34,383 nucleotides of DNA from Prevotella sp. (GCA_017442765.1 JAFRZC010000240.1:1-34383), one strand, 5' to 3'; counted from the stretch's first letter, positions 23,819 through 33,129 are shown. The notes: a model not told the origin generated them from the letters alone. Program-made: numbers and translations.

Positions 23819-23910
23819 TATATGTTTCGGGTTGCAAAAGACCGTCTTTTGCATGCCAAAAGATAAGCTTTCGGGTGTTGAAAGCTTATCTTTCGCAGCC
23901 GAAACATATA
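23819..23910. repeat. Three-stem palindromic element (AAAGACCGTCTTT family)
   Basis: Outer arms TATATGTTTCGG (23819-23830) and CCGAAACATATA (23899-23910) enclose two perfect hairpins: GCAAAAGAC-C-GTCTTTTGC (23834-23852) and AAAGATAAGCTTTC/GAAAGCTTATCTTT (23859-23872 and 23880-23893, loop GGGTGTT). The layout would give a three-way junction on either strand. The rest of the 23607-24144 gap holds pyrimidine-rich repeats, a small GTCTGC/GCAGAC hairpin near 23970 and the terminator at 24090, but no convincing gene. Confidence 0.85.
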
Positions 23911-24089
23911 GCTTTCGAAAAATAAAAGTTGCACACTCTCATCCCTCATCCTTCATCTCTCTTCTGTCTGCGGCAGCAGACACATTGCACACGCGTGGTT
24001 GAAAAATTTGCGGCCACGGGATTTTTCGTGGAAAATTCTTCATTCTCCGTGTTAAAAGAAAAGGACGGATTGTGAAAATATGTAAAAGA

Positions 24090-24124
24090 ACGGAGCTCGT
24101 TGCTGGAAACGAACTCCGTTTTTA
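24090..24124. terminator. Bidirectional terminator between GH92 and GH127-type genes
   Basis: A stem of about 12 positions (ACGGAGCTCGTT and AACGAACTCCGT, one mismatch) with a short loop is followed by a T run on the plus strand and by TTCTTTT on the minus strand. It lies between the convergent GH92 (+) and DUF1680 (-) genes and could serve both. Confidence 0.75.
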
Positions 24125-24144
24125 AGATGTTGTATAGCCTTTTC

Positions 24145-26178
24145 CTATTCCTTGGCTACGGGGAAGGCGGAGATGCGCAGGCGGGCGGCTCCCATCGGGA
24201 CAAGCTCGATGTCGTAGAGCTCGGCTGACTTCGCTGCAGTCGGTTCGGGCAGGATACCGCAGAGGTCATACTTATCCATCGTCCATGAGGGCACGAGCCG
24301 ACCCTTGGCACGGAAGCTGATGGGTGTGCTGTCGAGCGTGAAGGGGAAGTCGTCGGCCGGCCATGCCTTGCGCACGCGGTCTATTTTCAATTCGCCGCCG
24401 GGCAAGTAGAGGGCGTAGTTCCAGGGCGAGTCGGCATAGATCTCGGTGGTCGGCCACTGCGACGCATCGGCGTTCTTCTGCCATTTGGAGTCGCCGATGG
24501 CGGTCTCCTTGCTGTCGCGAGTGACATAGCGTTCCTTAATCTTCAGCGAGAGAGTGAGCGGGCCGTAGTCAACCGACACGCTGTTCTTGTTAGCCGTCCA
24601 CTGACGGAGGCCAAGACTCATGGGAAGGGCCAGCGTCACGCGGTCGCCGTTCTTCCACTGGCGGTTAATGCAGACATACTTTCCGCGCTCCAATGCCACC
24701 GGCTCCAGCTTGCCGTTGATCTTGACGGATGCGCCCTGTGCCCAAGTGGGAATGCGCAGATAGAGCGGGAACGAGACCTTTTTCTTCAGTTGCAGGGTCA
24801 GGTCTATCTGGTCGTTGAAGGGATAGTGGGTATCCTCCTTGACGGTGAGCGCCTCACCCTGCCCTACTTTCAGCTGAGCCTCACAGGCGCCATAGAGCAC
24901 GAAGGCCACGCCGTTGTCGGGGGTCGCATAGACAAGGTTCTCGCTGTAATAGGGCCAGCCCTGTGAGTGGTTGTGCTGACAGCATCGGCTGCTAAACGGG
25001 TTCATCGAAAGGAACGGCCCGTTGTTCTGTATGCCCGGGGCATGGTTCTTCGAGTCGCTCTGCACCATGTTGGGCGAGGTGATGTAGCGAAGAGCCTTGA
25101 AGTCGGGCATCGTGGCTGCGGGGTAGGTGTTGAACGCCACGTCCTCGCAGTTATCAGCCCAATAGGAGTCGCCGGTGAAGCGCAGCATAATCTCGTCGCT
25201 GGCCATCTGCTCGACCATGCCACAGGTCTCCACGCCCTGTCGCGGGTCGATATAGCCCATGCGACAGTTCTCGTCGCCGCCGAACATACCGCCGGGCACC
25301 TGTCCGTAGATGCGGCGAATGAGCTGCTGGTCGTTGTAGCTGGCTTTCAGGTGCTGCTCGTCGCCGGTGAGCATCCAGTAGGTAGCAGGCTCGCGGAAAC
25401 ACTGTGCCACGTTCACGTTGTGCCAGTTGGGCAGCGCGGTCTCCTGACACCAGTCGGCGGTGTTGCGGTGAATCTTATGGGCCAGGTCAATCAGGAACTC
25501 CTCGCCCGTACGGTTGTAGAGCCACAGCACGGTGTAGAGGTTATCACCACCGCGAGAGTTCTCCCAGTAGCTTTCCAAGAACTGGTCGTCTGGCAAGGCA
25601 AGCTCCCACTTGAAATAGCGGGTCATCAGGTCGATGACGCGCTTGTCCTGTGTATATTCGTAGTAGGTCTGGAGCGTGGAGAGCATGATCATCTGCGCCC
25701 ACAGCTCGGGCTTGCCGCCGGAGAAGTTGGCGGGGCCGAAGAATCCGTCTTCGCGCTGACTCTTGAAAGTGGCCTCTATCCATGTGCGGGTCTCGGCAAT
25801 CATCTGCTCGTCGCCGAGGATATAGGCAAGGTCGCTGTAGCCTTTCAGCCAGTAGGGTACCTCTTCCCAACCATGGTCGCCGCCGGTGGTCAGCCAGGCA
25901 TTGTTGTCCTTCTCAAGCCATGCGGAGATCTCTCCGAGGTGTCCGGTGAGTCCGTCGCGCTGTAGCTGCAAATAACGGCCGATCCATCCGGCAGGACGGA
26001 TGCTGCCCACGGGCAGTTTGATGAAACACTGCTGGCGCAGGGGCGCACGGCTGTTCACATAGTTCGCACTCTGTGCCGACGTGATGGGATGCTCCACCAC
26101 AAAAGTCTGGGCCACAGAAGTGAAAAGTGACAGGTGAAAAGCGATAAACGCTAATGCAATTGTCTTAATTGTTCTCAT
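24145..26178 (-). CDS. DUF1680 family glycoside hydrolase (GH127-like)
   Basis: The 677-residue protein has a signal peptide (cleavage after SVAQ, about residue 24) and an alpha/alpha barrel (about 45-430) followed by beta-sandwich regions. Family features include RPAGWIGRYLQLQRDGLTGH, GWEEVPYWLKGYSDLAYILGD, GVETCGMVEQMASDEIMLRFTGD and SSRCCQHNHSQGWPYYSENLVYA; the Glu and the Cys-Cys cluster are the zinc-linked catalytic residues of GH127. Known members are beta-L-arabinofuranosidases, and one branch removes aceric acid from rhamnogalacturonan II, so the substrate stays open. It lies downstream of, and in line with, the SusCD operon, but a 422-base gap full of repeats separates them, so it may have its own promoter; I find no clear one. 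No lipobox or T9SS tail is visible. Confidence 0.87.
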   Translation of the reverse strand: MRTIKTIALAFIAFHLSLFTSVAQTFVVEHPITSAQSANYVNSRAPLRQQCFIKLPVGSIRPAGWIGRYLQLQRDGLTGHLGEISAWLEKDNNAWLTTGGDHGWEEVPYWLKGYSDLAYILGDEQMIAETRTWIEATFKSQREDGFFGPANFSGGKPELWAQMIMLSTLQTYYEYTQDKRVIDLMTRYFKWELALPDDQFLESYWENSRGGDNLYTVLWLYNRTGEEFLIDLAHKIHRNTADWCQETALPNWHNVNVAQCFREPATYWMLTGDEQHLKASYNDQQLIRRIYGQVPGGMFGGDENCRMGYIDPRQGVETCGMVEQMASDEIMLRFTGDSYWADNCEDVAFNTYPAATMPDFKALRYITSPNMVQSDSKNHAPGIQNNGPFLSMNPFSSRCCQHNHSQGWPYYSENLVYATPDNGVAFVLYGACEAQLKVGQGEALTVKEDTHYPFNDQIDLTLQLKKKVSFPLYLRIPTWAQGASVKINGKLEPVALERGKYVCINRQWKNGDRVTLALPMSLGLRQWTANKNSVSVDYGPLTLSLKIKERYVTRDSKETAIGDSKWQKNADASQWPTTEIYADSPWNYALYLPGGELKIDRVRKAWPADDFPFTLDSTPISFRAKGRLVPSWTMDKYDLCGILPEPTAAKSAELYDIELVPMGAARLRISAFPVAKE

Positions 26179-26242
26179 ATTTTATAAGTTTACTAAAGTT
26201 TCGCAAGATTTATGTTGTGCATTGTTCTGGGTGTGGCACCTG

Positions 26243-26410
26243 TGCGCCCCGAAGGGGCAATGACCACACAGCCCAGGGTAGCACCCTGGGAAAACGGACC
26301 GCGTAGCCAACGCCCTGCAAGGACAAAAGCCTTAACCAATCAATAATACTTTTGCCCTTACAGTGTGAGCATTCCCATGCTTTTCTACCCAGGGCACTGC
26401 CCTGGGCTGT
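26243..26410. repeat. Cluster of REP-like hairpins between PUL genes
   Basis: Perfect hairpins are GCCCC-GAA-GGGGC (26246-26258), CCCAGGGT-AGC-ACCCTGGG (26272-26290) and CCCAGGGC-ACT-GCCCTGGG (26388-26406). Between the last two lie inverted copies of a CTGCAAGGACAAAAG-like segment (the second reads CTGTAAGGGCAAAAG on the other strand). This is a paired, BIME-like arrangement of a repeat common in Bacteroidota. An open frame of 94 codons across it on the minus strand is not regarded as a gene. Confidence 0.75.
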
Positions 26411-26498
26411 TAGCTGTTGCCCTTTCAGGCCGTTTCTACACGAAATTTTCACCATTTGCGAAAGTTGACAATTTTCGAAAAGGTTAATCTGCAAAAAA

Positions 26499-26573
26499 GA
26501 GTTAAGGTGTTAAGACGACACTTTTTCTATTCGGTTCACAAATAGTAAAGCTGATGTCTTAACACCTTAACTC
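26499..26573. repeat. Perfect 18-bp inverted repeat near the end of the DUF4361-type gene
   Basis: GAGTTAAGGTGTTAAGAC (26499-26516) and its exact reverse complement (26556-26573) flank a 39-base loop. GTTAAG-like units continue to 26590, next to the stop of the lipoprotein gene at 26601. It could act as a 3'-end structure for the SusCD transcript, but it has no clean T run. Confidence 0.75.
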
Positions 26574-26600
26574 CTTTAACTTCTTAACTTCTGAGAAGGA

Positions 26601-27683
26601 TTACCACTCGATAGCCTGATCCTCGTTCGGAATCTGAGTATTAATCTTACGCTCCATGGTCAGCGTACCCCTTACGACGTAGTTGCGCTCCTGTCCGGGA
26701 ACAAGGGTATAGTCCGTGAAATCGTAGTCAATATCCGAGATGATGAGGTAGCGGTGGATGAGATAAGGCTGCACCTCGTCCTTCTGCTCATAGATGGAGA
26801 AGGTAGGCTGTGTCTTCGTCTCGTCCTGCTCGTGGCCTACGAACTTCATGTCGGGGTTGTCGGAATATAGCCTGACATTACCCACGCTGGGGTTCAGCGG
26901 TTCCGGCTGGAACTCGGCAAACACTTTGTAGTTCTTACGGTCGGTACGGGTCTCGTCGATATTGTTGCCCGCATAGAAGAAGATGGTGTTCTCATCCACC
27001 ACATATCCACGCGAGGTCTCGCCACCGGCGAAGTCGCCTTCCGTACGTTTCACGTTACCCTTATTGTCGGTCTCGGTGTACCAGCGGGCCATGGTCTGTG
27101 TGGTAGCCGAGTAGCTGCCAGAGAAGTCGTTGTAAGGATAGACGCGGAGCATGGCCTGGGCATAGTGCTTACGCGGATGCGGCTCGAAACCGTTGTTTGC
27201 CGGTCCGGCCACACGAATCGGGAGCACCCACTTCTGGCTCATGTCGATGCCCTTGAAGTCGAAGCGGATGTCGAGCAGGCTGATGTCCTCGCCTGCCTTG
27301 AACTCAACCGTCGAGGGATAAGAGGCATACTGGCTCATGTTGACGTAGTAGAGGTCGCTACGGTTCTGGAAACGCTCATAGTTGAGGATGGTCAGCGTGT
27401 CGCTCTCCTCCACGCCAACGGTGAAGTTGGCACCATTGGTCGTCGTACCACTGACAATGACCGGCAGCAGGTAGTTCGACAAGCCATGCTCACCAAAGGT
27501 CAGCGAGCCGTCGTCGTTGTGACGGCTGTAGGGCACATAGACTGCCGAGACACCACCGTCGTTGAGCGGTGCCTTGAAACTGACGAAGTGCTCATACTGC
27601 TCATCTTTCCATTCGTCGTTGCAAGAGGTGGTCAGCAAGAGCACACCAAACAGCGACGCAAGTAATATTGATATCTGTTTCAT
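26601..27683 (-). CDS. SusE-position lipoprotein, DUF4361/DUF1735 type
   Basis: The protein of about 360 residues has a lipobox (LLLTTSC) and then CNDEWKDEQYEH, an acidic surface-export type sequence. The N-terminal half looks like an immunoglobulin-like DUF1735 module (FVSFKAPLNDGGVSAVYVPY, ending in WVLPIRVAG) and the C-terminal half resembles DUF4361 (YNDFSGSYSATTQTM onward). Such proteins follow SusD and bind glycans on the cell surface. An ATG at 27701 is in frame, but I prefer 27683, which gives MKQISILLASLFG and a normal signal; the extra codons lie in an AT-rich repeat. It is 32 bases after SusD and is the last gene before the repeat-filled gap. The glycan bound cannot be told. Confidence 0.83.
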   Translation of the reverse strand: MKQISILLASLFGVLLLTTSCNDEWKDEQYEHFVSFKAPLNDGGVSAVYVPYSRHNDDGSLTFGEHGLSNYLLPVIVSGTTTNGANFTVGVEESDTLTILNYERFQNRSDLYYVNMSQYASYPSTVEFKAGEDISLLDIRFDFKGIDMSQKWVLPIRVAGPANNGFEPHPRKHYAQAMLRVYPYNDFSGSYSATTQTMARWYTETDNKGNVKRTEGDFAGGETSRGYVVDENTIFFYAGNNIDETRTDRKNYKVFAEFQPEPLNPSVGNVRLYSDNPDMKFVGHEQDETKTQPTFSIYEQKDEVQPYLIHRYLIISDIDYDFTDYTLVPGQERNYVVRGTLTMERKINTQIPNEDQAIEW

Positions 27684-27722
27684 AAAATTATCAATTTTCA
27701 ATTATCAATTATCAATTAATCA
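27684..27722. repeat. AATTATC repeats between SusD and the downstream lipoprotein gene
   Basis: The stretch consists of ATTATCAATT-like units repeated three to four times. It spans the SusD stop codon and the leader of the next gene. Such AT-rich repeats are frequent between Bacteroidota genes. Confidence 0.6.
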
Positions 27723-29911
27723 TTATACGTCCATCCCGGGTTCTGTACCAGCTTGCTGTTGCGCTTGAGCTCGCTGTGCTGGATAGGCCAGAAGTACATC
27801 TTGTCGGAGAAGGTTGCCGAGAGGTTGGTGATGGGCACCACCTGCATGAAGAGGTTACGATTGGTATAGTCGTTGGCATTCTTGTCGCCAGTCTGGAAGA
27901 CATCAAGGCCATAGACCTGCTTAGACTCTTCTACAGGAGCATCCATCCAACGGCGCAGGTCAAAATAGCGTTTGCCTTCGCCGAGGAACTCGATCATACG
28001 CTCACGCTTAATCTTCGCACGCAGCTTGTTTACATCGGCATACTCCTCTGCCGTATAGTCGGGCAGACCTGCACGACGGCGCACGTCACGGATGCCACGT
28101 TTCATCTCTGTCAGGTCGCGGGAGATGGTATAGGTGGTCGTGCCGTCCCAGGATGCAATCTGGTAGGTACCCGTCAGTTCGTTCAAAGCCTCGGCATACA
28201 TCAAGAGGATGTCGGCATAGCGGATGGCGGTCTCTGTCTTGGTGCGGATGTTAGAATAGGTACCACCTGTGGCATAGTCGTAGGGATGATACCATTTCTT
28301 GCAGCCGATACCTGTACGCAGGTAGGAGAAACCGGAGTTCAGGTAACCGTTACCGGCATTACGGTAATAGAACACCTGCTTGAAGCGGTTGGCCGACGTG
28401 GGGTCTGAGAAGCACTCCCATGTAGATCCGCTGAACGCTACAGAGGCATAGAAGCGCGGCTCGCGCTGAGCATATTGCAGCGAGACGTTCTGTCCACCCT
28501 TATTGTTACCGACAATCAGCTCAGGATACTTGTTGTCGCGCAAGATGTCGTTACGGGTCGTCCATCCTGTCAGACGCTCAGAGCCGTCGCCCTCGCCCCA
28601 TTCGCTGCGGGCTCCGGGGGCATCGGTGCCGTCGTTCATGTAGTAGGCATCGACCATCTTCTGAGTCAGACCGTGCGTGTTCCAGCCACCAAGGCTCGTC
28701 GGCATCTCATGCAACACGAGCGCACCGATACCAAGGTCGTTGTCGCCTGTAGAAACATTCGTGATACGTCCGAAGATATGCTCAGGGTTGTTCACCGGGC
28801 TCACTGTACCATTGAAGAGGTTGCGATAGGAGAGCATCGGGTCGATGTCGGAATAGCCGCCCTCGAGCCAGGTCTTCTCCGAGAAGTCGCCGTCCTCGTA
28901 GCAGGGAACGGTTCGTGCATAGACATCGGTCGGCGTGGTCACTGCGGGCTCATGATAGAGCTCGTAGGTGCCCAGCTCCATGACATCCTTGCAGGCAGCG
29001 GCGGCACGTGCCCACTTCGACTCGTCGTAATCCATGCCGAGCAGCGGTGTGCCGTCGAAGTTCTTCAGCTCCTTGGCCACGGCATCGGTAACGCTGGCCG
29101 GATGCTGGCCGTTCTTCAGCTGACCGTTGGCCAGCGGGCTGGCCGCATAGATGAAGGCAATAGCACGGGTAGCCAACGCGGCACCCACCGTCGGGCGGGC
29201 CACCTGAGCCTCGTCGCGCGGACTGACACTCCCGCCTACATATTTCAGTTCCTTGGCTGCCTTGATCATCTCGTCGCCAATATACTGGGCGACCTCATCG
29301 TATGTGCTGCGCTCACGGGCGATTTGCGCATAGCTCAGCGTGTAGTCCTCGCCCTCGTCGGGCATGATGGGCACAGGGCCGTACTTGCGGAGCAGCAGCC
29401 AATAGTAGTAAGCCCGCACGAAACGAGCCTGGCCACGATAGTCCTCTATCTCATCCTGCGACATCTCCTTGTTCATGTGGATGTTCTGAATAAAGATGGA
29501 GGCCTGACGGATGCCCTTGTAGCAATAGTCCCAGGCATTCTTGCCCACACTCTCATCGTAGAGACCCTCGTGGAAACCGTTGTAGGATCCCCAAATGGCA
29601 TCTTTCTCGTCGCCGCCAAACTCTGGGCTACGGTCGCGGTCGCCATAATACATGTCGTCGTCGAAGCAGAACGGGTTCCAGTTTTCACCGGATCCACCGG
29701 TGGCACCCTTACTACATACCTCGGCATTGGCACCCTTCAGATACTGGTATGCCTCGGCCAACCACTGCTCAGAGCGGCTCTTCTCCTCAAAGACCGTCTC
29801 TAACGTCACGCGGTCGGTAAAATATTTGTCTGCGTCGAGGTCGTTGCACGAAGTAAACAACGCGCCACCGCACAGGGCAGACACAAATACTAAAAATATT
29901 TTCTTGTTCAT
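27716..29911 (-). CDS. susD: SusD/RagB-type surface glycan-binding lipoprotein
   Basis: The 731-residue protein has a lipobox (LFTSC, Cys22) and a SusD N-terminal region with TPR-like helices (SRSEQWLAEAYQYLKGAN, DYCYKGIRQASIFIQNIHMN, YRGQARFVRAYYYWLLLRKYGPVPIMP), followed by the C-terminal SusD region (YADILLMYAEALNELTG, RRRAGLPDYTAEEYADVNKL, IKRERMIEFLGEGKRYFDLRRW, YFWPIQHSELKRN). SusD caps the SusC transporter and binds the incoming oligosaccharide outside the cell. At 731 residues it is longer than many SusDs, with extra loop sequence in the middle. It starts 20 bases after the SusC stop. Family identity is firm; the ligand is unknown. Confidence 0.95.
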   Translation of the reverse strand: MNKKIFLVFVSALCGGALFTSCNDLDADKYFTDRVTLETVFEEKSRSEQWLAEAYQYLKGANAEVCSKGATGGSGENWNPFCFDDDMYYGDRDRSPEFGGDEKDAIWGSYNGFHEGLYDESVGKNAWDYCYKGIRQASIFIQNIHMNKEMSQDEIEDYRGQARFVRAYYYWLLLRKYGPVPIMPDEGEDYTLSYAQIARERSTYDEVAQYIGDEMIKAAKELKYVGGSVSPRDEAQVARPTVGAALATRAIAFIYAASPLANGQLKNGQHPASVTDAVAKELKNFDGTPLLGMDYDESKWARAAAACKDVMELGTYELYHEPAVTTPTDVYARTVPCYEDGDFSEKTWLEGGYSDIDPMLSYRNLFNGTVSPVNNPEHIFGRITNVSTGDNDLGIGALVLHEMPTSLGGWNTHGLTQKMVDAYYMNDGTDAPGARSEWGEGDGSERLTGWTTRNDILRDNKYPELIVGNNKGGQNVSLQYAQREPRFYASVAFSGSTWECFSDPTSANRFKQVFYYRNAGNGYLNSGFSYLRTGIGCKKWYHPYDYATGGTYSNIRTKTETAIRYADILLMYAEALNELTGTYQIASWDGTTTYTISRDLTEMKRGIRDVRRRAGLPDYTAEEYADVNKLRAKIKRERMIEFLGEGKRYFDLRRWMDAPVEESKQVYGLDVFQTGDKNANDYTNRNLFMQVVPITNLSATFSDKMYFWPIQHSELKRNSKLVQNPGWTYND

Positions 29912-29931
29912 AATAGCTAAACCTTTGTTGA

Positions 29932-32900
29932 TTAAAGACTAACTTGTATTCCTGCCGTAACGGCCTTTGTGATAGGATAGTCCTCACCACGCGGCTGGAG
30001 AGACTCAGGATCCCATGTGTCAAACTTCTTCGAGATGAAGCAGAGGTTGGTACCCTGTATGTAGAAGCGCACATTGCTCAGGTGCAGCTTGTTCACAAAC
30101 ACCTTCGGAAGCGTGTAGCCGATATCCACATTCTTCAGACGCAGGTAGCGACCGTCGCGCAGCCAGAAGGTAGAATTGCGATAGTTGTTGTCGTTTCCGC
30201 CATAGCTCAGACGCGGATAAGAGGCATTGGGATTTTCTGTAGCGGGGTCTCCCGAGATGTCGGCGGCAACCCAGCGGTTGTCGAGCATTCCCTTGAAGAT
30301 GTTACCCCACTGGCCCTCGCTGAAGGCATAGACGCACTTACCATAGATGGGGAAGGTGGATTTGCCGGCTCCCTGGAAGTGGAGGTTGAAGTCGAAGCCC
30401 TTCCATACAACGGAGAGACCCAGACCGTAGATGAGGTTCGGCGTACGTGTGGCACCGATGGGCACCACGTCGTTGTCGTTGACCACACCGTCGCCGTTGA
30501 CATCCTTATACTTGATGTCGCCCGGCTGATAGACTCCAAACTCCTGCTTCGGACTGTTGCGGATATCGTCGTAGTCTTTGAACAGGCCAAGGGCAACAAG
30601 ACCACGCTCCTGATTCACACGGTAGCCGTGCTGGTTCAGATACGGATAGACGTTGTTCTCCTCGTCGTATTCTAGAATTTCGTTCTTGCTGTAGGTCATG
30701 TTACCACGAATGGTAAAGCCGACCTGACCGATACGATCCTCATATTTGAAGTTGCCGTCGATACCACGCTGGCGGACAGCACCCACGTTGGCACGGGGAT
30801 AGTTCCAGTCACCTCCGCCTTGATCGAAAAAGTCGATACCAACCATAGAAGGCAAGAACTGCCGTTTGGTGAAGATTCCCGTACGTTTCTCATAGAAGTA
30901 GTCAACGGTCAGGTTGAACTTGTTGTTGAACACATAGAGGTCAACACCCACGTCATCCTTGCGGGCGACTTCCCATGTCACGTTGTCGGAAGCCACAAGC
31001 TGATACTGCAGACCCGAATAGGAGTTCTGGCTTTGTCCCCACTGATAGGAACCCGTATTCATATTTGAGATGGTGTAGAGGTAGGGGAAGCGGATGCCAG
31101 TGTTGTCGTTACCCACTTTACCATGAGAATAACGAATTTTGAACATGTTGATCCACTTGAGGTGTTCCTGCACCCAAGGCTCCTCGCCGATGTTCCATGC
31201 TACCGACCAAGCGGGGAAGAAACCGAACCGATGGTGGTCGGCAAAGTTCTCCGTTCCGTTGTAACCGAAGTTATAGTCGAGGAAGTAGCGGTTCTTGTAG
31301 TTATAGGTAGCCTGAGCGGCCAGACCCATGTTGGTATGGGCTACACCGTTGCGGATGTCATTGCCGATGTTCACCGTTGTGGTGTTTTGATCCCAGGTGT
31401 ACTTCACGTTGGCTCCGAAGGTGTGTGCCTTGGCGAAGGTGCGGTCCCAGTGGAGCAACAGGTCGAGGAACTCATGACGCGAGCCGCTGCCGCCAGAGCT
31501 CTGTTCCATGTCGGTAGCATTGATGACTTTGGTAAACTCCAACAGACCGGTCTCTGTGTTACGCTTGTCAATGGCATACATGGCCGGAATGCGAAGACGG
31601 TTGATGTAGTTGGAGTTGTAGGTATCGAAACCGAAGCGGGCATCCAAGCGAAGTCCCTTCGTGATGAAGTCGAGCTTCTGCTCCAAGGTGACGTTCAACT
31701 GCACGTTGTTGTCCCAGCTCTGGTTGTAACCCGTCTGTGTGGAAGACACCCAGGGGTTCACATAGTTTCCATAGGTTGTGAAGAAGTCGTTTATGCTACC
31801 GCTATACTCCTCGGGTATCGTCGGCCCACGGAAGGGGTTGAGGTAATTGCCGTCCGCATCCACATACTGAATGGGAGAATACAGGGCGTTGTAGCCGAAG
31901 AGCTGTCCCCACACGCGGTCGTTACCGAGTCCGGGAGAATTGGTCTTCGACAGGTTACCCGACACACCGAACTTCATGAGCGTGGTCGGCGTAATATCGA
32001 CATCGACGTTCAAGCGGTAGTTCCAGCGCTTGTAGTTGGCATTGGTGTCGTACTGGTCCTTCAGTGTGCTGTCGGTCTTGTACATACCCTGGTCCTCGGT
32101 ATATGACATAGAGGCGAAATAGCGTGCCGTCTCACCACCACCACTGAGGTTGACGTTGGCGCGATAGCTCCACGCACCGTCCTTGAGCAGCAGGTCCTGC
32201 CAATCGACATTGGGATAAAGGTTCGGGTCGAGACCCTTACGGATGAGTTCAAGCTCAATGGGCTGATAGAGCACACCCACGTTGCGGGTGATGCGTGCCT
32301 CGTTGATGTAGTTGGCATAGTCGTAGCCCGAGACGAACTCCGGCGTGATGGTACGCGTGTTGTAGGCAGTCTCAAACTTGGCGTTAATGTTCACCTTACC
32401 AGCCTTACCGTGCTTGGTGGTAATGAGGATAACGCCGTTAGCACCCTTAGAACCATAGATAGCGGTTGCGGATGCGTCTTTCAAGACAGAGAACGACTCG
32501 ATATCCTCAATGTTGAGGTCGTCGATATTATCGCGCTCGAAACCATCGACCAAGATATAAGCCTTGTCGCCCGCACCAAAGGTGGAGATACCGCGAATCC
32601 AGAATTCAGAGGTACTCTTCTTACCGGGCTGACCCGACGACTGATAGGCAATGATACCCGGCACGTTACCAGCCAGCGTATTGGAGAAGTTCGAGGAGGA
32701 ATAGTGCTTCAGGTCGCCCATTTCCACATTGGTCACGGCACCCGTCACCGTCAGTTTCTTCTGCGTACCCATAGCCGTTACGACCACCTCGTCAACGGCA
32801 TTGAGCTTCTCCTCGTTCAGGGCAATGTCCATTCGGGACTTGCCGCTCTTCACCATCTGCTCTACAGTCTCATAGCCAATATATGAGTATTGGATGGTCT

Positions 32901-33108
32901 GATATTCTTTTACCTTGATGGTATAGTTACCGTCGATATCGGTGGTGACACCAAGTCCGGCAACGTTCTTCACGACTACGCTCACACCGATGAGGGGCTC
33001 ACCCGTCGCAGCGTCGGTCACCGTACCCGTGATTTCCATTTCCTGTTGCGCAAAGGCACCCGTTGCAGTGCCGATGAGCATGATGAACATGATTATATAC
33101 TTTTTCAT
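29932..33108 (-). CDS. susC: SusC/RagA-type TonB-dependent outer-membrane transporter
   Basis: The 1058-residue protein has a signal peptide (cleavage after GAFAQ, about residue 21), a carboxypeptidase-regulatory-like domain (about 24-105, EITGTVTDAATGEPLIGVSV), a TonB-box region (VDEVVVTAMGTQKK), a plug domain (about 120-230, with GNVPGIIAYQSSGQPG, DKAYILVDGFERDNID and the SusC motif SVLKDASATAIYGSKGANGV) and a 22-strand barrel to the C-terminus, which ends TAGIQVSL. It imports oligosaccharides with SusD. The gene follows the NHL-type protein by 21 bases, so the promoter lies outside this window or within that gene. No frame break is seen. Confidence 0.97.
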   Translation of the reverse strand: MKKYIIMFIMLIGTATGAFAQQEMEITGTVTDAATGEPLIGVSVVVKNVAGLGVTTDIDGNYTIKVKEYQTIQYSYIGYETVEQMVKSGKSRMDIALNEEKLNAVDEVVVTAMGTQKKLTVTGAVTNVEMGDLKHYSSSNFSNTLAGNVPGIIAYQSSGQPGKKSTSEFWIRGISTFGAGDKAYILVDGFERDNIDDLNIEDIESFSVLKDASATAIYGSKGANGVILITTKHGKAGKVNINAKFETAYNTRTITPEFVSGYDYANYINEARITRNVGVLYQPIELELIRKGLDPNLYPNVDWQDLLLKDGAWSYRANVNLSGGGETARYFASMSYTEDQGMYKTDSTLKDQYDTNANYKRWNYRLNVDVDITPTTLMKFGVSGNLSKTNSPGLGNDRVWGQLFGYNALYSPIQYVDADGNYLNPFRGPTIPEEYSGSINDFFTTYGNYVNPWVSSTQTGYNQSWDNNVQLNVTLEQKLDFITKGLRLDARFGFDTYNSNYINRLRIPAMYAIDKRNTETGLLEFTKVINATDMEQSSGGSGSRHEFLDLLLHWDRTFAKAHTFGANVKYTWDQNTTTVNIGNDIRNGVAHTNMGLAAQATYNYKNRYFLDYNFGYNGTENFADHHRFGFFPAWSVAWNIGEEPWVQEHLKWINMFKIRYSHGKVGNDNTGIRFPYLYTISNMNTGSYQWGQSQNSYSGLQYQLVASDNVTWEVARKDDVGVDLYVFNNKFNLTVDYFYEKRTGIFTKRQFLPSMVGIDFFDQGGGDWNYPRANVGAVRQRGIDGNFKYEDRIGQVGFTIRGNMTYSKNEILEYDEENNVYPYLNQHGYRVNQERGLVALGLFKDYDDIRNSPKQEFGVYQPGDIKYKDVNGDGVVNDNDVVPIGATRTPNLIYGLGLSVVWKGFDFNLHFQGAGKSTFPIYGKCVYAFSEGQWGNIFKGMLDNRWVAADISGDPATENPNASYPRLSYGGNDNNYRNSTFWLRDGRYLRLKNVDIGYTLPKVFVNKLHLSNVRFYIQGTNLCFISKKFDTWDPESLQPRGEDYPITKAVTAGIQVSL

Positions 33109-33129
33109 ATCGTTCAGTGATTAGATAGG

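Noticed and set aside
23707..24002. Short plus-strand open frames after GH92
   Set aside because: They cross the three-stem palindromic element and pyrimidine repeats and lack any domain or start context.
26210..26494. 94-codon open frame on the minus strand
   Set aside because: It runs through REP-like hairpins. Such repeat-derived frames are often listed as hypothetical proteins in Bacteroidota but show no real gene features.
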